Made by a program: the position numbers and the translations under genes. From positions 4,712,001-4,776,000 of the forward strand of contig NC_013194.1 in assembly GCF_000024165.1 (NCBI RefSeq): 64,000 bases of DNA. The letters are read 5' to 3'. Shown in pieces: positions 31,456-44,987 of the stretch (positions are counted from its first letter, which is position 1; every line of letters starts with the position of its first letter). A model generated the notes under the pieces. The model did not search any database and was not told the DNA's origin. It saw only the letters and a program-made list of their open reading frames with translations. This DNA is from Accumulibacter phosphatis. Its GTDB lineage: Bacteria > Pseudomonadota > Gammaproteobacteria > Burkholderiales > Rhodocyclaceae.

Positions 31456-32282
31456 AATTCGATTTCTCCCTTGAAGACGGTGACGGCGGGGCCGGTCATC
31501 AGGACGGGGGTGGCATGGCCATTCCAGGCAATGGTCAGCTCCCCGCCGCGCGTGGCAACCCGCACTGGTGAATCGAGCAGGCCGCGGGCGATGCCGGCGA
31601 CGGCGGCAGCGCAGGCGCCGGTGCCGCAGGCCAGCGTTTCGCCGGCGCCACGTTCGAAAACGCGCAGGCGAATGGTGTGCCGGTCGAGGACCTGCATGAA
31701 ACCCGCGTTGACGCGCTGCGGGAAACGCGGGTGCGCCTCAATCAACGGGCCCTGGCGCTCGACCGGTGCGAGATCGACGTCGGCCACCACCTGAACGGCG
31801 TGCGGGTTGCCCATACCGACGGCGGTGATCGCTATGTCCTCGTCGGCGACGCGCAGGGTTTGCACCAGGTCTTCGGTCGCCGCCACGAAGGGGATCTGCG
31901 CGCTGGCGAACACCGGCACGCCCATGTCGACAGTCACCGTACCGTCATCCTCGAGACGCGGCCCGATGACGCCGCCCATTGTCTCGACGCGGATCTCGCG
32001 TTTGGCGGTCAGGCCCTGCTCGTGAACAAAGCGAACGAAGCAGCGCGCGCCGTTGCCACACTGTTCGACCTCGCCGCCATCGGCATTGAAAATCCGATAG
32101 CGGAAATCGATGCCGGGCTGGCTGGCGGGTTCGACGAGCAGGATCTGGTCGCAGCCAATGCCGAAATGGCGGTCGGCCAGGTGGCGCAACTGCGGCGCCG
32201 TCAGCACGACGGACTGGCGAACGCCATCGAGGACGACGAAGTCGTTGCCCAATCCATGCATCTTGACGAATGGCATCTTCAT
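31452..32282 (-). CDS. dapF: Diaminopimelate epimerase
   Basis: Converts LL- to meso-diaminopimelate for peptidoglycan and lysine. The 276-residue enzyme shows F-x-K-M-H-G-L-G-N-D-F at the start and both active-site cysteines, in E-Q-C-G-N-G-A-R-C and A-C-G-T-G-A-C-A. It overlaps the GNAT gene upstream and DUF484 downstream, each by 4 nt. Confidence 0.97.
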   Translation of the reverse strand: MKMPFVKMHGLGNDFVVLDGVRQSVVLTAPQLRHLADRHFGIGCDQILLVEPASQPGIDFRYRIFNADGGEVEQCGNGARCFVRFVHEQGLTAKREIRVETMGGVIGPRLEDDGTVTVDMGVPVFASAQIPFVAATEDLVQTLRVADEDIAITAVGMGNPHAVQVVADVDLAPVERQGPLIEAHPRFPQRVNAGFMQVLDRHTIRLRVFERGAGETLACGTGACAAAVAGIARGLLDSPVRVATRGGELTIAWNGHATPVLMTGPAVTVFKGEIEL

Positions 32283-32806
32283 TTTTTGTTGCCGCCTGGC
32301 GACGGTGCAAGCAGTGACTTTGCCATTATAAAGTCGTCCATGACGAATCCCCCGCCGATGTCGACGCAGACGGCCTCGCGGACGGCGAAGCCGTTCCGGC
32401 GATAGGTGGCGATGGCGCCTTCGTTACGCTTGTTCACGGCCAGAATAAGCGTCGTGCAGCCGGCAGCGCGCGCGCGGCCGCTGACATGCTCGAGCAAGCG
32501 GGAACCCAGCCCCATTCGCTGCCTCTGCGGGTCGACATAGAGCTTGTCGAGCTTCATTTCGCCAGCTTCGGTAAGCAGACAGGAGGCGAAGCCAGCCAGC
32601 TTCCCGTCGACCCTGATCTGGTCCCACCAGAGTTGCGTTAGCGTCAGTTCCTGCAGCAGGCGCGGCGGGTTGTAACGCTGCTCGAGCATGAAATCGATCT
32701 GCGCCTGGCTGATGATTCCCGGGTAGGTCTGCTGCCAGACCTGGCGTGCGAGCGCGATGACAGGCTCGATATCGGTGGCCGTTACGGCCGAAATGGAAAA
32801 GTCCAT
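32279..32806 (-). CDS. GNAT-family N-acetyltransferase
   Basis: A 175-residue acetyltransferase. The acetyl-CoA loop region reads L-Y-V-D-P-Q-R-Q-R-M-G-L-G-S-R-L-L, the classic V-x-P-x-x-x-x-x-G-x-G motif, followed by the L-A-V-N-K-R-N-E-G-A-I-x-x-Y-x-x-x-G-F signature. The substrate is unknown. It leads the dapF operon. Confidence 0.88.
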   Translation of the reverse strand: MDFSISAVTATDIEPVIALARQVWQQTYPGIISQAQIDFMLEQRYNPPRLLQELTLTQLWWDQIRVDGKLAGFASCLLTEAGEMKLDKLYVDPQRQRMGLGSRLLEHVSGRARAAGCTTLILAVNKRNEGAIATYRRNGFAVREAVCVDIGGGFVMDDFIMAKSLLAPSPGGNKK

Positions 32807-32959
32807 GCGCGCTCCGGATCCCCCGTCACGACCCGGTCAGGAAAGGCCGGCGCTCTACGGCGTCCCGGCGACGGGGTCCGCGCGGGGCGATGGTTGTGAA
32901 TCCTAGCGGGTCGTGGCCGACGCCGCCGTCAGGCCGTCGGGCTACCTGACGACGTGGCC

Positions 32960-34792
32960 CTACTCGACGGTTACCGACTTGGCGAGGTTGCGAGGCTTGT
33001 CAACGTCGGTCCCGCGCACCAGGGCGACATGATAGGCCAGCAGTTGCAGGGGCACGACATGCAGCAAGGCGGACAGCGCGCCGTAGTGCTCCGGCAGATG
33101 CAGCACGTGAATGCCGTCCGATTCCTTCATCTCGCTGTCGGCGTCGGCAAAGACGTACAGTTCGCCGCCGCGCGCGCGCACTTCCTGCAGATTGGACTTG
33201 AGCTTCTCGATCAGTGCGTCGTTGGGAGCCACGGCGATCACCGGCATCTCCCGGTCGACGAGGGCCAGGGGTCCGTGCTTCAGCTCGCCGGCCGGATAGG
33301 CCTCGGCGTGGATGTAGGAGATCTCCTTGAGCTTCAGCGCGCCTTCCATGGCGATCGGGTAATGACGGCCACGCCCGAGGAAGAGCGCGTGCTGCTTCAT
33401 CGAGAACTGTCCGGCCCATTCGCGGATCTCGGGTTCGAGTTCGAGGATCTTGGCCACGGCCAGCGGCAGGTGACGCACGGCATGCAGTTCGGCCGCCTCG
33501 GCCTCCTCGTCGAGACGACCACGCACCTTGGCGAGAACCAGGGTCAGCAGATACAGCGCGGCGAGTTGCGTGGTGAAGGCCTTGGTCGACGCGACGCCGA
33601 TTTCCGGCCCGGCGCGGGTAATGAAGCGCAGGGCGTTCTCGCGCACCAGCGACGACTCGGGAACGTTGCAGATACACAGCGTCCGCGTCATGCCGAGAGA
33701 CTTGGCATGCTGCAGTGCGGCGAGCGTGTCGGCTGTTTCGCCAGACTGGGAAATCGTCACTACCAGTGTCTGCGGGTCGGGCACCGAATCACGATAGCGA
33801 TATTCGCTGGCCACCTCGACCGAGCACGGGATTCCGGCAAGCGATTCGAGCCAGTAGCGGGCGACCAGGCCCGCGTGGTAACTGGTTCCGCAGGCGATGA
33901 TCAGGACTTGCCGAACCTCCCTGAGCGTCGCCTCGCTTTCTGCGCCGAACACGCCGGGCTGGATGCTGCGGGCAGCGCCAAGCATCTCGAGCGTGTTGGC
34001 CAGGGCCACCGGCTGCTCGAAGATCTCTTTCTGCATGTAGTGGCGGTAGTGGCCCAATTCGACAGCGTCGGCCGTCAACTGCGACTCGGTCTCGGCACGC
34101 TCGACCGGCATTCCGTCAACCCGGGTAATGCGATAGCCGTCGCGCTTCAGCTCGGCACAATCGCCGTTCTCGAGATAGACCATTCGCCGCGTCACCTGCA
34201 GCAAGGCGGACGCGTCGGAGGCGGCGTAGCACCCGTCTTCGGTCACCCCGAGCAGCAGGGGCGCGCCTTCACGCGCCACGACCACGCGCGTCGGATCGGC
34301 TTCGCGAAGCACGGCAATGGCATAGGCGCCCTGCAGTTGGGCGACCGCCTGACGCACGGCGGTCAGGAAGTCGGGCGTGGACTTGAGTTCATGGGCGATC
34401 AGGTGGGCGACGACCTCGGTGTCGGTATCCGAAGTGAAGTGGTAACCCAGCGCCTGGAGGCGCCCGCGCAGCGACTCGTGATTCTCGATGATGCCGTTGT
34501 GCACCACCGCCAGTCCCTGGGAGATGTGCGGGTGGGCATTGCGCTCGCAGGGCACGCCATGCGTCGCCCAGCGTGTATGCGCGATGCCGCTGTTGCCCGC
34601 CGCCTGCGGTGATTCGTCGACCTGCGCCGTCAGCTCGGCAACGCGGCCAACGGAACGTAGGCGCTGCAGGCCCGCGCCATTGATGAGCGCGAGACCGGCG
34701 GAATCATAGCCGCGGTATTCGAGCTTGCGCAGGCCTTCGAGGAGAACGGGAACGATATTGCGGTCGGCGACCGCGGCAACGATGCCACACAT
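32960..34792 (-). CDS. glmS: Glutamine-fructose-6-phosphate aminotransferase
   Basis: First enzyme of the UDP-GlcNAc route. The 610-residue protein starts M-C-G-I-V with the N-terminal nucleophile Cys2, has the glutaminase domain (R-W-A-T-H-G) and two SIS sugar-isomerase domains, and ends with the catalytic K-S-V-T-V-E tail. It follows glmU by 50 nt; the two give UDP-GlcNAc for murein and LPS. No glmS ribozyme motif was recognised upstream. Confidence 0.97.
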   Translation of the reverse strand: MCGIVAAVADRNIVPVLLEGLRKLEYRGYDSAGLALINGAGLQRLRSVGRVAELTAQVDESPQAAGNSGIAHTRWATHGVPCERNAHPHISQGLAVVHNGIIENHESLRGRLQALGYHFTSDTDTEVVAHLIAHELKSTPDFLTAVRQAVAQLQGAYAIAVLREADPTRVVVAREGAPLLLGVTEDGCYAASDASALLQVTRRMVYLENGDCAELKRDGYRITRVDGMPVERAETESQLTADAVELGHYRHYMQKEIFEQPVALANTLEMLGAARSIQPGVFGAESEATLREVRQVLIIACGTSYHAGLVARYWLESLAGIPCSVEVASEYRYRDSVPDPQTLVVTISQSGETADTLAALQHAKSLGMTRTLCICNVPESSLVRENALRFITRAGPEIGVASTKAFTTQLAALYLLTLVLAKVRGRLDEEAEAAELHAVRHLPLAVAKILELEPEIREWAGQFSMKQHALFLGRGRHYPIAMEGALKLKEISYIHAEAYPAGELKHGPLALVDREMPVIAVAPNDALIEKLKSNLQEVRARGGELYVFADADSEMKESDGIHVLHLPEHYGALSALLHVVPLQLLAYHVALVRGTDVDKPRNLAKSVTVE

Positions 34793-34842
34793 GGTCAGAT
34801 CACTTCTTCTGTGGCCGTTTCCGGCCGGGGATGGGGTTTATG

Positions 34843-36201
34843 TTATTTCTTGACTTTTTGCGGCCGCTTCCAGCCGGCGATCGACACTTGCCTGGCCCGC
34901 GAGAGGGTCAGCGTGTCGGGTGGCGCGTCCCTGGTCAGCGTCGTACCGGCGCCGAGAGTGGCACCGCGCCCTACGGTGACGGGCGCAACCAGTTGCGTGT
35001 CGGAACCGATGAAGGCGTCGTCTTCGATGACGGTCTTAGACTTGTTGGCCCCGTCGTAGTTGCAGGTGATGGTTCCGGCACCGATGTTCACACGGCTGCC
35101 GACGATCGCATCGCCGATATAGGCAAGGTGATTGGCTTTCGACTGCGCGGCAAACTTGCTGTTCTTGAGTTCGACGAAATTGCCGACGTGCACGCCGGCG
35201 GCCAGTTCCGTCCCGGGCCGCAGCCGGGCGAAGGGTCCGATCACGCCGTCCGGCCCGACGACCGCATCTTCAATGTGGGAGAAGGCAGCAAGACGCGATC
35301 CGGCACCGATGCGGGCGTTCTTGAGAACGCAGGCCGGACCGATTTCGACGGCCTCTTCGAGAACGACCTTGCCCTCGAAGACACAGTTCACGTCGATGAA
35401 CACGTCGCGACCGCAGACGAGTTCGCCCCGCACGTCGATGCGCGCCGGGTCGGCCAGGCGTACCCCCTGTTCCAGCAGATGATCGGCGATCCGCCGCTGC
35501 GCAACGCGTTCGAGTTGCGCCAGATGCACCTTGCTATTGACGCCAAGGACTTCCCATTCAGAGTGTGCCTGCGCGGTCCGGATCGGCACGCCGGCCGCGA
35601 CCGCCATGCCGACGATGTCGGTGAGGTAGTACTCCTGCTGGGCGTTGTCGTTCGACAGGCTAGCCAGCCACTCCGCCAGACGAACGGTCGGCAACGCGAT
35701 GATGCCCGTATTGACCTCGTGGATCGCCTTCTCGGCGGGGGTCGCATCCTTCTCTTCGACAATGCGCAGCACCTCGCCGGCCGCGCTGCGCACGATACGG
35801 CCGTAGCCACCTGGTTGGGCGAGGTCGACGGTGAGAATGGCCAGGGCATCTCGCGCCGCATGCAGCAGGCGCTTGAGTGTATCCGCCTGAATCAGCGGTA
35901 CGTCGCCGTAGAGCACCAAGGTCAGCCCCTCGGTCGCGAGATGTGGCAGCGCCTGCCGGGCGGCATGGCCGGTCCCCAGTTGCGGTTCCTGCAGCGCCCA
36001 GACCAGGTCCGGCGCATCGATGGTGGCGCGCATGACGTCCCCACCGTGTCCATAGACGAGACAGATCGTCTGCGGAGCGAGGCTACGTGCGGTATCAATG
36101 ACGTGCGCGACGAGCGCCTTGCCGGCCAGCGGATGCAGCACCTTCGGCAGGTTCGAATGCATTCGCTTGCCTTGCCCGGCAGCGAGAATCACGATATTCA
36201 T
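34843..36201 (-). CDS. glmU: Bifunctional GlcNAc-1-P uridyltransferase / glucosamine-1-P acetyltransferase
   Basis: Makes UDP-GlcNAc. The 452-residue protein has the N-terminal uridyltransferase domain with L-A-A-G-x-G-K-R-M and K-V-L-H-P-L, then a left-handed beta helix with hexapeptide repeats and the active-site region V-E-L-K-N-S-K and N-Y-D-G-A-N-K-S-K. Operon with glmS. Confidence 0.97.
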   Translation of the reverse strand: MNIVILAAGQGKRMHSNLPKVLHPLAGKALVAHVIDTARSLAPQTICLVYGHGGDVMRATIDAPDLVWALQEPQLGTGHAARQALPHLATEGLTLVLYGDVPLIQADTLKRLLHAARDALAILTVDLAQPGGYGRIVRSAAGEVLRIVEEKDATPAEKAIHEVNTGIIALPTVRLAEWLASLSNDNAQQEYYLTDIVGMAVAAGVPIRTAQAHSEWEVLGVNSKVHLAQLERVAQRRIADHLLEQGVRLADPARIDVRGELVCGRDVFIDVNCVFEGKVVLEEAVEIGPACVLKNARIGAGSRLAAFSHIEDAVVGPDGVIGPFARLRPGTELAAGVHVGNFVELKNSKFAAQSKANHLAYIGDAIVGSRVNIGAGTITCNYDGANKSKTVIEDDAFIGSDTQLVAPVTVGRGATLGAGTTLTRDAPPDTLTLSRARQVSIAGWKRPQKVKK

Positions 36202-36604
36202 GGCTAAGACTCAGTCAGACGGTAAGCTTGGTCCCTGCTGGCGGAAGGAGGCGCCCGCGACATACGCCGGCACCGGCGCTATCCGAGGCTGGTTTGACTC
36301 CGCCTTGCCGCGCCACCGGCCACCTTCACTAAGCCGTATTATTGCAGGTTCGGCCGCGGAAACTCACAAGAATGTCACGCTTGACAGAGCGTCCTGCCGA
36401 CACTGGCTGCCCTCCTGGGAAATGCCGGCCGACGTGACACTTGGCGAGGCTGTCGCCTCTACGCCGCAAGCAAGCCCAGGGCCGGGGCGACCCGCAAGCA
36501 CCCGCACCAACATCGTGGCAAAAGCCCATCGGGGCAGGCCGGACCCCAGCCCCGGTCGGCCAGGGTAGCGTCATGAAACGCGCCGAGGCGCGTTTCATGA
36601 ACGT
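36202..36604. other. Intergenic region glmU / gltD
   Basis: A 403-bp gap between the start of glmU and the end of gltD, both on the minus strand. It should hold the glmUS promoter, but I found no convincing -35/-10 pair. The only clear structure is the perfect palindrome at 36571-36600. Short open frames here look like noise. Confidence 0.6.
36571..36600. repeat. Perfect 30-nt palindrome downstream of gltD
   Basis: TCATGAAACGCGCC (36571-36584), a 2-base centre, then GGCGCGTTTCATGA (36587-36600): 14-bp perfect arms. It starts 4 nt after the gltD stop. It has no T tract, so it is either a factor-assisted terminator/mRNA 3' end or an unclassified palindromic repeat. Confidence 0.7.
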
Positions 36605-38047
36605 TCAGCGCGGCAGATCGGAACTCCCCATCAGGAACACGTCCACCTCGCGGGCGCATTGACGGCCTTCGCGAATCGCCCAGACGACGAGCGACTGGCC
36701 ACGCCGCATGTCGCCGGCGGTAAAAACTTTGGGCACACTGGTGGCGTAGCAACCGGCGCCGTCAGTCGTCGCGCTGACGTTGCCGCGCGCGTCGAGGGCA
36801 ACCGCCAACTGTTCCAGGAGCCCTTGCTTGACCGGTGAAACGAAGCCCATGGCGAGCAGCACGAGGTCGGCCGCGATCTCGAAGTCGCCACCCGGAACTT
36901 CGTTCATCTGACCGTTCGCCCAGTCGAGACGAGCGACCTTCAGCGCTTTCAGCTTGCCGTTCTCGCCAATGAACTCCTTGGTCGAGACGGCAAAATCGCG
37001 AGCGCAACCCTCTTCGTGCGACGACGAGGTGCGCAACTTAAGTGGCCAGTAAGGCCAGGTGAGACTCTTGTTCTCCTGCTCCGGCGGCTGCGGCATCAAC
37101 TCGAACTGGGTTACGGAGATGGCGCCATGCCGGTTGCTGGTGCCGACACAGTCGGAACCGGTATCGCCACCGCCAATGACCACCACCCGCTTGCCCGTCG
37201 CCACAGTCTGCCCGGGCAGGCTATCACCGGCATTGACCTTGTTTTGCTGCGGTAGAAAGTCCATCGCGAAGAGGACGCCGTCCAGGTCCCGGCCCGGGAT
37301 GGTCAAGTCGCGCGGCGCCTCGGCGCCACCAGCCAGAATGAGCGCATCGAATTCGCCCAGCAGGCGCTCGGCGGAAACGCCGTGGCTGCCGTTGCCTCCA
37401 ACTTCCTGATTGACCCGGAACTCGACGCCTTCGGCTTCCATCTGCTGGATGCGGCGATCGATGTGCGACTTCTCCAGCTTGAAATCCGGAATGCCATAGC
37501 GCAACAGGCCACCCACACGATCGCTCTTTTCGAAGACCACGACATCATGTCCGACGCGCGCGAGTTGCTGCGCCGCGGCCAGACCGGCCGGGCCGGAGCC
37601 GACGACGGCGACGCGCTTGCCGGTCTTGACCTGCGGCGGCTGCGGCACGATCCAGCCTTGCTCCCAGCCTTTATCGACGATCGCATGCTCGATCGACTTG
37701 ATGCCGACCGGCTCGGTGTTGATGTTGAGCGTGCAGGCGGCTTCGCACGGCGCCGGACAGATCCGGCCGGTAAAATCCGGGAAATTGTTGGTCGAGTGCA
37801 GAACCGCCAGAGCCTGCTCCCAATTTCCCCGGTAGACCAGGTCGTTCCAGTCGGGAATGATGTTGTTGACCGGGCAGCCCGTATTACAGAACGGGATACC
37901 ACAGTCCATGCAGCGTGCGCCCTGGACGCTGGCCTGCTCGTCAGTGAGAACCTTGACGAACTCGCGGTAGTGCTTCAGACGCGATCCGGCGGGCTCGGAG
38001 GCCTCCGCCAGACGTCGATACTCGATGAATCCGGTTGGCTTGCCCAT
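36605..38047 (-). CDS. gltD: Glutamate synthase small subunit
   Basis: FAD/NADPH subunit of GOGAT that feeds electrons to GltB. The 480-residue protein has the N-terminal cysteine-rich Fe-S region (C-M-D-C-G-I-P-F-C, C-P-V-N, C-P-A-P-C-E), then FAD (V-G-S-G-P-A-G-L-A-A-A) and NADPH (V-I-G-G-G-D-T-G-S-D-C) dinucleotide folds. It begins 2 nt after gltB ends. Confidence 0.97.
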   Translation of the reverse strand: MGKPTGFIEYRRLAEASEPAGSRLKHYREFVKVLTDEQASVQGARCMDCGIPFCNTGCPVNNIIPDWNDLVYRGNWEQALAVLHSTNNFPDFTGRICPAPCEAACTLNINTEPVGIKSIEHAIVDKGWEQGWIVPQPPQVKTGKRVAVVGSGPAGLAAAQQLARVGHDVVVFEKSDRVGGLLRYGIPDFKLEKSHIDRRIQQMEAEGVEFRVNQEVGGNGSHGVSAERLLGEFDALILAGGAEAPRDLTIPGRDLDGVLFAMDFLPQQNKVNAGDSLPGQTVATGKRVVVIGGGDTGSDCVGTSNRHGAISVTQFELMPQPPEQENKSLTWPYWPLKLRTSSSHEEGCARDFAVSTKEFIGENGKLKALKVARLDWANGQMNEVPGGDFEIAADLVLLAMGFVSPVKQGLLEQLAVALDARGNVSATTDGAGCYATSVPKVFTAGDMRRGQSLVVWAIREGRQCAREVDVFLMGSSDLPR

Positions 38048-38049
38048 GC

Positions 38050-42729
<4,680 letters not shown>

Positions 42730-43088
42730 GCTCGAATCCTCATAAAACCACGACGTTTGCCCGGCGACCGCTGGTCGGCAACGCCACAAAAACCCGGCAC
42801 AACAGCAGCCGGCAGGTCACTCCGCGGGACTCGCGACTATACGCCGAATGCCCCGGCCGTTCAAGATGCTGCGCCGCACCAAGCGGGTGCGCCGGACACG
42901 CTCTCCAGCACCGAAAGGAGGCAGCGAAAGCTTCGCCACGCCTCGACACAGCCGATCCCCCAAGAATCTTGACATCACAAGCAAGCTCCGTGCCTATAGC
43001 GTCACAAGAGTCGCTGTGGATCCGCCGCGGGTCCCGGCCTCGAGCTGGTTCTTACAAACAGGACTTGCCTGGGAGTGTGAGAGGGCCT

Positions 43089-43103
43089 GGTCACCGAGTG
43101 ACC
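43089..43103. promoter_or_regulatory. 15-bp palindrome, possible operator
   Basis: GGTCAC-CGA-GTGACC is a perfect inverted repeat with a 3-base centre, the shape of a dimeric regulator site. It lies about 290 bp before pntA and 360 bp before gltB. No specific regulator can be named. Confidence 0.35.
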
Positions 43104-43211
43104 GCCACCGCCTGGAGTTACGGCGAGCGCGTTTTTCTTGTCCTGAACGCCATGGTAAAGTCTGCTTTAGGCTTGTGGTAAGCTGATGGAGAGGTCGCTG
43201 AGCGTAGGGGC

Positions 43212-43250
43212 GGGCCGAAACGAAGGGAGGCCGCTTCTTTCGTTGGACCC
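43212..43250 (+). ncRNA. Structured leader upstream of pntAB
   Basis: AACGAA (43219-43224) pairs with TTCGTT (43239-43244), with outer GGG (43212-43214) and CCC (43248-43250). Together with the terminator about 65 nt further on, this suggests either a short RNA or a cis-acting leader of pntAB. It does not match any riboswitch class I can recognise. Confidence 0.4.
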
Positions 43251-43312
43251 AGAGGCGCATCCCGGGAAAATCTTCAGGGCTGACGACCGGAATTTGACAC
43301 TTTTTGGGGAGG

Positions 43313-43343
43313 CCGGTTCCGCGCTTCGGGAACCGGTCTTTTT
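43313..43343 (+). terminator. Intrinsic terminator in the pntAB leader
   Basis: CCGGTTCC (43313-43320) pairs with GGAACCGG (43329-43336), followed by TCTTTTTT. This is a clear Rho-independent terminator on the plus strand, ending about 40 nt before the pntA ATG with no gene upstream on that strand. GACCGG at 43285-43290 could pair with CCGGTC at 43333-43338 and disrupt it. Confidence 0.8.
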
Positions 43344-43382
43344 TGAACACCAGGACTTAGAAAACGAATGATGGAGGACTGA

Positions 43383-44975
43383 ATGCCGCTAACAATCGGA
43401 GTTCCAAGAGAGACCGCCGCAGAGGAAAAACGGGTGGCGACCGTACCCGAGGTCGTGGAGAAACTGATCAAGCTGGGCTTCGCCGTGCTGGTGGAATCCG
43501 GCGCCGGCGATGCCGCGAATATCTCGGACGACGCGTACCAGGCCGCGGGCGCCGCAATCGCCGAAGGAGCGACCAGCCTCTGGTCGTCGTCGGACATCAT
43601 CTTCAAGGTACGTGCGCCGTCAGTGGCAGAAGTCGGCCTGATGCGCGAGGGGAGCACGCTGGTCAGCTTCATCTGGCCGGCCCAGAACCCGGAACTCCTG
43701 CAGCAGCTCGCGGCGCGCAAGGTGACCGTGCTGGCCATCGACTCGCTGCCCCGCACGCTCTCGCGCGCCCAGAAGATGGACGCGCTGACCTCCCAGGCCG
43801 GCGTCGCGGGCTACCGCGCCGTCATTGAGGCCGCCAACGCCTTTGGTCGCTTTTTCAACGGCCAGATCACGGCGGCCGGCAAGGTTCCGCCGGCCAAGGT
43901 CTTCGTTGCCGGTGCTGGCGTCGCCGGCCTGGCGGCGATTGGCACTGCCGCCAACCTCGGCGCCATCGTTCGCGCCAACGACACGCGTGCCGAAGTGGCC
44001 GATCAGGTCGCGTCGCTGGGCGGGGAGTTCGTCAAGGTCGATTACGACGAAGAAGGTTCCGGCGGCGGCGGTTACGCGAAGGTGATGAGCGAGGGCTTCC
44101 AGAAAGCTCAGCGCGACATGTACGCCAAGCAGGCCCGGGAGGTGGACGTCATCATCACCACCGCGCTGATTCCTGGCAAGCCGGCGCCCAAGCTGATCAC
44201 CGCCGAGATGGTGCGCTCGATGAAAGCGGGCAGCGTGATCGTCGACATGGCCGCCGAACAAGGCGGCAACTGCGAACTGACCGAGCCTGGCCAAGCGGTG
44301 GTGAAGCACGACGTCACCATCATCGGCTACACCGACTTGGTCAGCCGCTTGGCGCGGCAGTCGTCGACGCTGTACAGCACCAACCTGTTCCGCCTCGCCG
44401 AGGAACTCTGCAAGACCAAGGACGGCATCATCGATGTCAACATGGAAGACGAAGCCATCCGCGGCCTGACAGTGATCCAGGAGGGCAGTATCACTTGGCC
44501 GCCCCCGGCGCCAAAGCAGTCGGCAGCGCCAGTTGCGCCACCGGCGGCGGCCCAGCCGGTGGTTGCCGCGAAGAAATCGCACGGTCACGGCAAGGCCAGC
44601 GAACCCGCTTCGGGAGCCGGTGTGGCCGTCATGTTTGCGGCGGCGGCAGTTCTCTTCTGGTTTATCGGTGCGAGTGCGCCGCCCGCGTTCCTGGGCCACT
44701 TCACCGTCTTCGTCCTGGCCTGCTTTGTCGGCTACATGGTCGTCTGGAACGTCAAGCCGGCGCTGCATACGCCGCTGATGAGCGTCACCAATGCCATCAG
44801 CAGCATCATTGCCATCGGCGCGTTGGTACAGATCGCACCGCCGATCGAGGCTGGGCTGAATCGTCCGGAAGACTGGATTCGCTGGCTGGCAATCGGTGCC
44901 ATCGTGCTGGCGACGATCAACATGTTCGGTGGTTTCGCCGTAACCCAGCGCATGCTGGCAATGTTCCGCAAATAG
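43383..44975 (+). CDS. pntA: NAD(P) transhydrogenase alpha subunit
   Basis: Proton-translocating transhydrogenase subunit that binds NAD(H). The 530-residue protein has the domain I Rossmann folds (V-P-R-E-T-A-A-E-E-K-R-V-A, then V-A-G-A-G-V-A-G-L-A-A-I), a Pro/Ala/Lys linker near residues 380-405, and about four C-terminal membrane helices. This is the fused form of the PntAA and PntAB chains seen in some alphaproteobacteria. An ATG preceded by GGAGG sets the start. The enzyme makes NADPH at the expense of proton-motive force. Confidence 0.96.
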   Translation: MPLTIGVPRETAAEEKRVATVPEVVEKLIKLGFAVLVESGAGDAANISDDAYQAAGAAIAEGATSLWSSSDIIFKVRAPSVAEVGLMREGSTLVSFIWPAQNPELLQQLAARKVTVLAIDSLPRTLSRAQKMDALTSQAGVAGYRAVIEAANAFGRFFNGQITAAGKVPPAKVFVAGAGVAGLAAIGTAANLGAIVRANDTRAEVADQVASLGGEFVKVDYDEEGSGGGGYAKVMSEGFQKAQRDMYAKQAREVDVIITTALIPGKPAPKLITAEMVRSMKAGSVIVDMAAEQGGNCELTEPGQAVVKHDVTIIGYTDLVSRLARQSSTLYSTNLFRLAEELCKTKDGIIDVNMEDEAIRGLTVIQEGSITWPPPAPKQSAAPVAPPAAAQPVVAAKKSHGHGKASEPASGAGVAVMFAAAAVLFWFIGASAPPAFLGHFTVFVLACFVGYMVVWNVKPALHTPLMSVTNAISSIIAIGALVQIAPPIEAGLNRPEDWIRWLAIGAIVLATINMFGGFAVTQRMLAMFRK

Positions 44976-44987
44976 GAGTTGATGAAC

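Larger units (their letters stand above)
42730..43382. other. Divergent intergenic region gltB / pntA
   Basis: A 653-bp gap between divergent gltB and pntAA, the longest in the window. It holds a 15-bp operator-like palindrome (43089-43103), a folded leader and an intrinsic terminator (43313-43343) on the plus strand, listed separately. Promoters for gltB and for the pnt leader must lie here; no strong pair was found. Open frames in it do not look coding. Confidence 0.6.

Noticed and set aside
42969..43000. TTGACA ... TATAGC as a promoter for the pnt leader
   Set aside because: The spacer is 20 nt, too long for a normal sigma-70 promoter; kept only as a weak possibility.
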